From the NCBI GenBank assembly GCA_937873165.1, contig CALMVH010000041.1, forward strand, positions 2,060 through 8,837: 6,778 nucleotides of DNA, written 5' to 3'. The notes below the pieces were generated by a model that was not told the DNA's origin, searched no databases, and saw nothing but the letters and a program-made list of their open reading frames with translations. How positions within the stretch are numbered: position 1 is the first letter of the stretch; each line of letters starts with the position of its first letter. Of the stretch, positions 5,990 to 6,778 are shown in pieces. The position numbers were made by a program, and so were the translations under genes. This stretch comes from an uncultured Rhodospirillales bacterium (GTDB lineage Bacteria; Pseudomonadota; Alphaproteobacteria; CALMVH01).

Positions 5990-6693
5990 AGCAGCCTGTA
6001 GATCCAGTGCGGGATGAAGTTCCGGCGGTTGTTCAAAAGCGCGCCGACAATCAGGCCGCCGGAGGTCTCGACCGTTTTCTTGGCTTCAAAGGCGACGGGC
6101 GCGCGCGTTCTTTCGGCCTCCACCACCAGAACCCCGCCATCGGTCAGCTTGACGACGCCGATCCCGAATGCGCCGTCCAGGATCGAAGGGGCTTCGATAA
6201 AGATCAGGTCGTAGTAATCGCGCAGCTTTTGCAGGGATTCGCTGAAGATATCCAGGTCGGCGGCCGTCATGCCGTCATGTCCCAGCTTGCCCAGCCGGAT
6301 GTACGACATGCGCGTACCGGCAATGGTTGCCATCGAATCCGAAAAAGCCCCGCCGTTGCGGATGGTTTTCAGCAGCGGTACCTTGATGGCGTTATGAAGC
6401 GCGCTGCGCTCCTTGCGATGCGAGGTTTCGGTATCGACGAAGAGTACCCGAAGGCCAAGCTGGGTCGCCGCGACATAAGCGGTTTCAAGGGCGATGCGGC
6501 CAGGCGCTTCGCTGGACTGCGGCGATGTGAACGCGACGATGCGCGCCCCGCTGCCGCTGCCCAAGGCTTCCTGCAGGCTGTGGCAAAGATGGGCAACCGT
6601 GTGAACGGGCTGCGTTTGAGCAAGCGTGAACTTTATGCTGGTGAGAGACGTTGCCGGCAGGTCCAGCGTGTCGAGGCGGATGGGGGATGACAT
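5986..6693 (-). CDS. CpsD/GelE-like P-loop protein of polysaccharide chain-length control, with degenerate Walker A (probable pseudokinase)
   Basis: Encodes 235 residues resembling the cytoplasmic BY-kinase/ATPase domain (CpsD, CapB, GelE) that partners Wzz-type chain-length regulators. Visible order: RIVAFTSPQSSEAPGRIALE (51-70) at the Walker A position; LRVLFVDTETSH (81-92) as Walker A'; YYDLIFIEAPSILDG (160-174) at the Walker B position, with Glu167 where BY-kinases normally have Asp; DGGVLVVEAERTR (185-197); and the C-terminal IPHWIYRLL typical of these proteins. The canonical GEGKT loop is absent: no P-loop lysine or following Ser/Thr is present, only SSEAPGRI. There is no tyrosine-rich tail. 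ATP-dependent kinase activity is therefore doubtful, and a structural or regulatory role is more likely. The ATG at 6691-6693 has a strong GGAGG 7 bases upstream. It follows the chain-length gene by 15 bases and overlaps the glycosyltransferase start by 4. Confidence 0.88.
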   Translation of the reverse strand: MSSPIRLDTLDLPATSLTSIKFTLAQTQPVHTVAHLCHSLQEALGSGSGARIVAFTSPQSSEAPGRIALETAYVAATQLGLRVLFVDTETSHRKERSALHNAIKVPLLKTIRNGGAFSDSMATIAGTRMSYIRLGKLGHDGMTAADLDIFSESLQKLRDYYDLIFIEAPSILDGAFGIGVVKLTDGGVLVVEAERTRAPVAFEAKKTVETSGGLIVGALLNNRRNFIPHWIYRLL

Positions 6694-6700
6694 AATTGCG

Positions 6701-6705
6701 CCTCC
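6701..6705 (-). promoter_or_regulatory. Strong ribosome binding site GGAGG for the CpsD/GelE-like gene
   Basis: On the minus strand GGAGG lies 7 bases before the ATG at 6693, inside the 15-base gap after the preceding gene. It is the best Shine-Dalgarno match in the window and fixes the start of the downstream gene. Confidence 0.75.
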
Positions 6706-6708
6706 GGG

Positions 6709-6778
6709 TCAGTAGCTGCGGCTGCGGCGGCGGCCGAAGGACGCCAGAACCGGTACGTCCAACGCTTCGCTTACGTTG
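6709..6778 (-). CDS. C-terminus of probable chain-length determinant (Wzz/GumC/GelC-like), partial, 5' end outside window
   Basis: The frame entering from the right edge gives 22 residues, NVSEALDVPVLASFGRRRSRSY, and ends with TGA at 6709-6711. The 'EALDVPVLASF' stretch followed by an arginine-rich tail is what is expected at the cytoplasmic end of polysaccharide co-polymerase (Wzz/GumC/EpsF-type) proteins, after the second membrane helix, where 'LGxPVLA' linkers lead toward the ATPase domain. The placement 15 bases upstream of a separate CpsD/GelE-like gene supports this, since sphingomonad gellan-type systems encode the two parts as separate proteins (GelC and GelE). With so little sequence the product name is an inference from context; the coding call rests on frame, stop position and the strong ribosome site that follows. 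Confidence 0.6.
   Translation of the reverse strand, partial: NVSEALDVPVLASFGRRRSRSY

Noticed and set aside
3825..6001. Long plus-strand open frames opposite the beta-helix and glycosyltransferase genes (3825-4865 and 4958-6001)
   Set aside because: Both lie opposite genes with unmistakable family motifs and have low-complexity Arg/Gly/Ala-rich translations; they are shadows of codon bias.
1..6778. CRISPR arrays, tRNA genes, insertion sequences or transposase fragments
   Set aside because: No spaced repeat series, cloverleaf-like segment, terminal inverted repeats or transposase motifs were seen on either strand.

Overview
The window looks like a chromosomal segment from a GC-rich proteobacterium, most likely an alphaproteobacterium and possibly a sphingomonad. 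This is inference from base composition, from the split chain-length regulator/ATPase arrangement and from protein character; no rRNA or other taxonomic marker is present. Five complete genes fill positions 733-6693 almost without gaps. A partial gene lies at each edge, and the left end (216-732) is sparsely coding.

Left end: a minus-strand gene running off the window edge (1-215) encodes the two-helix N-terminus of a membrane protein resembling M48-type peptidases. Next comes a spacer (216-446) of clearly lower GC (about 43% by hand count over 241-420, against about 65% in a sampled line of the next large gene) with several short inverted repeats. A doubtful 58-60 codon minus-strand ORF follows, then a short leader in front of the first large gene.

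Centre left (plus strand): two translationally coupled genes encode exported proteins. The first is a LivJ/LivK-type solute-binding protein. The second is a PHB-depolymerase/feruloyl-esterase-like (LpqC-type) alpha/beta-hydrolase whose nucleophile serine appears to be replaced by glycine. No permease or ATPase partner is visible, so the pair reads as a periplasmic binding module rather than a complete transporter.

Right (minus strand, transcribed right to left): an exopolysaccharide operon. It contains the last 22 codons of a probable chain-length determinant (Wzz/GumC-like), a stand-alone CpsD/GelE-like P-loop protein with a badly degenerate Walker A motif, a family GT4 glycosyltransferase whose start overlaps the previous stop, and a secreted tandem beta-helix protein of the pectate-lyase-3/GH55-like superfamily. 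The likely logic is chain-length control, sugar transfer, then an exported enzyme that binds, trims or remodels the polymer. The operon ends exactly where the plus-strand pair ends: the two stop codons abut with no intergenic base.

The most notable features are two apparent pseudoenzymes (the esterase-like and kinase-like proteins) in neighbouring transcription units, the transporter-less binding protein/pseudoesterase couple, and the zero-gap convergent junction.
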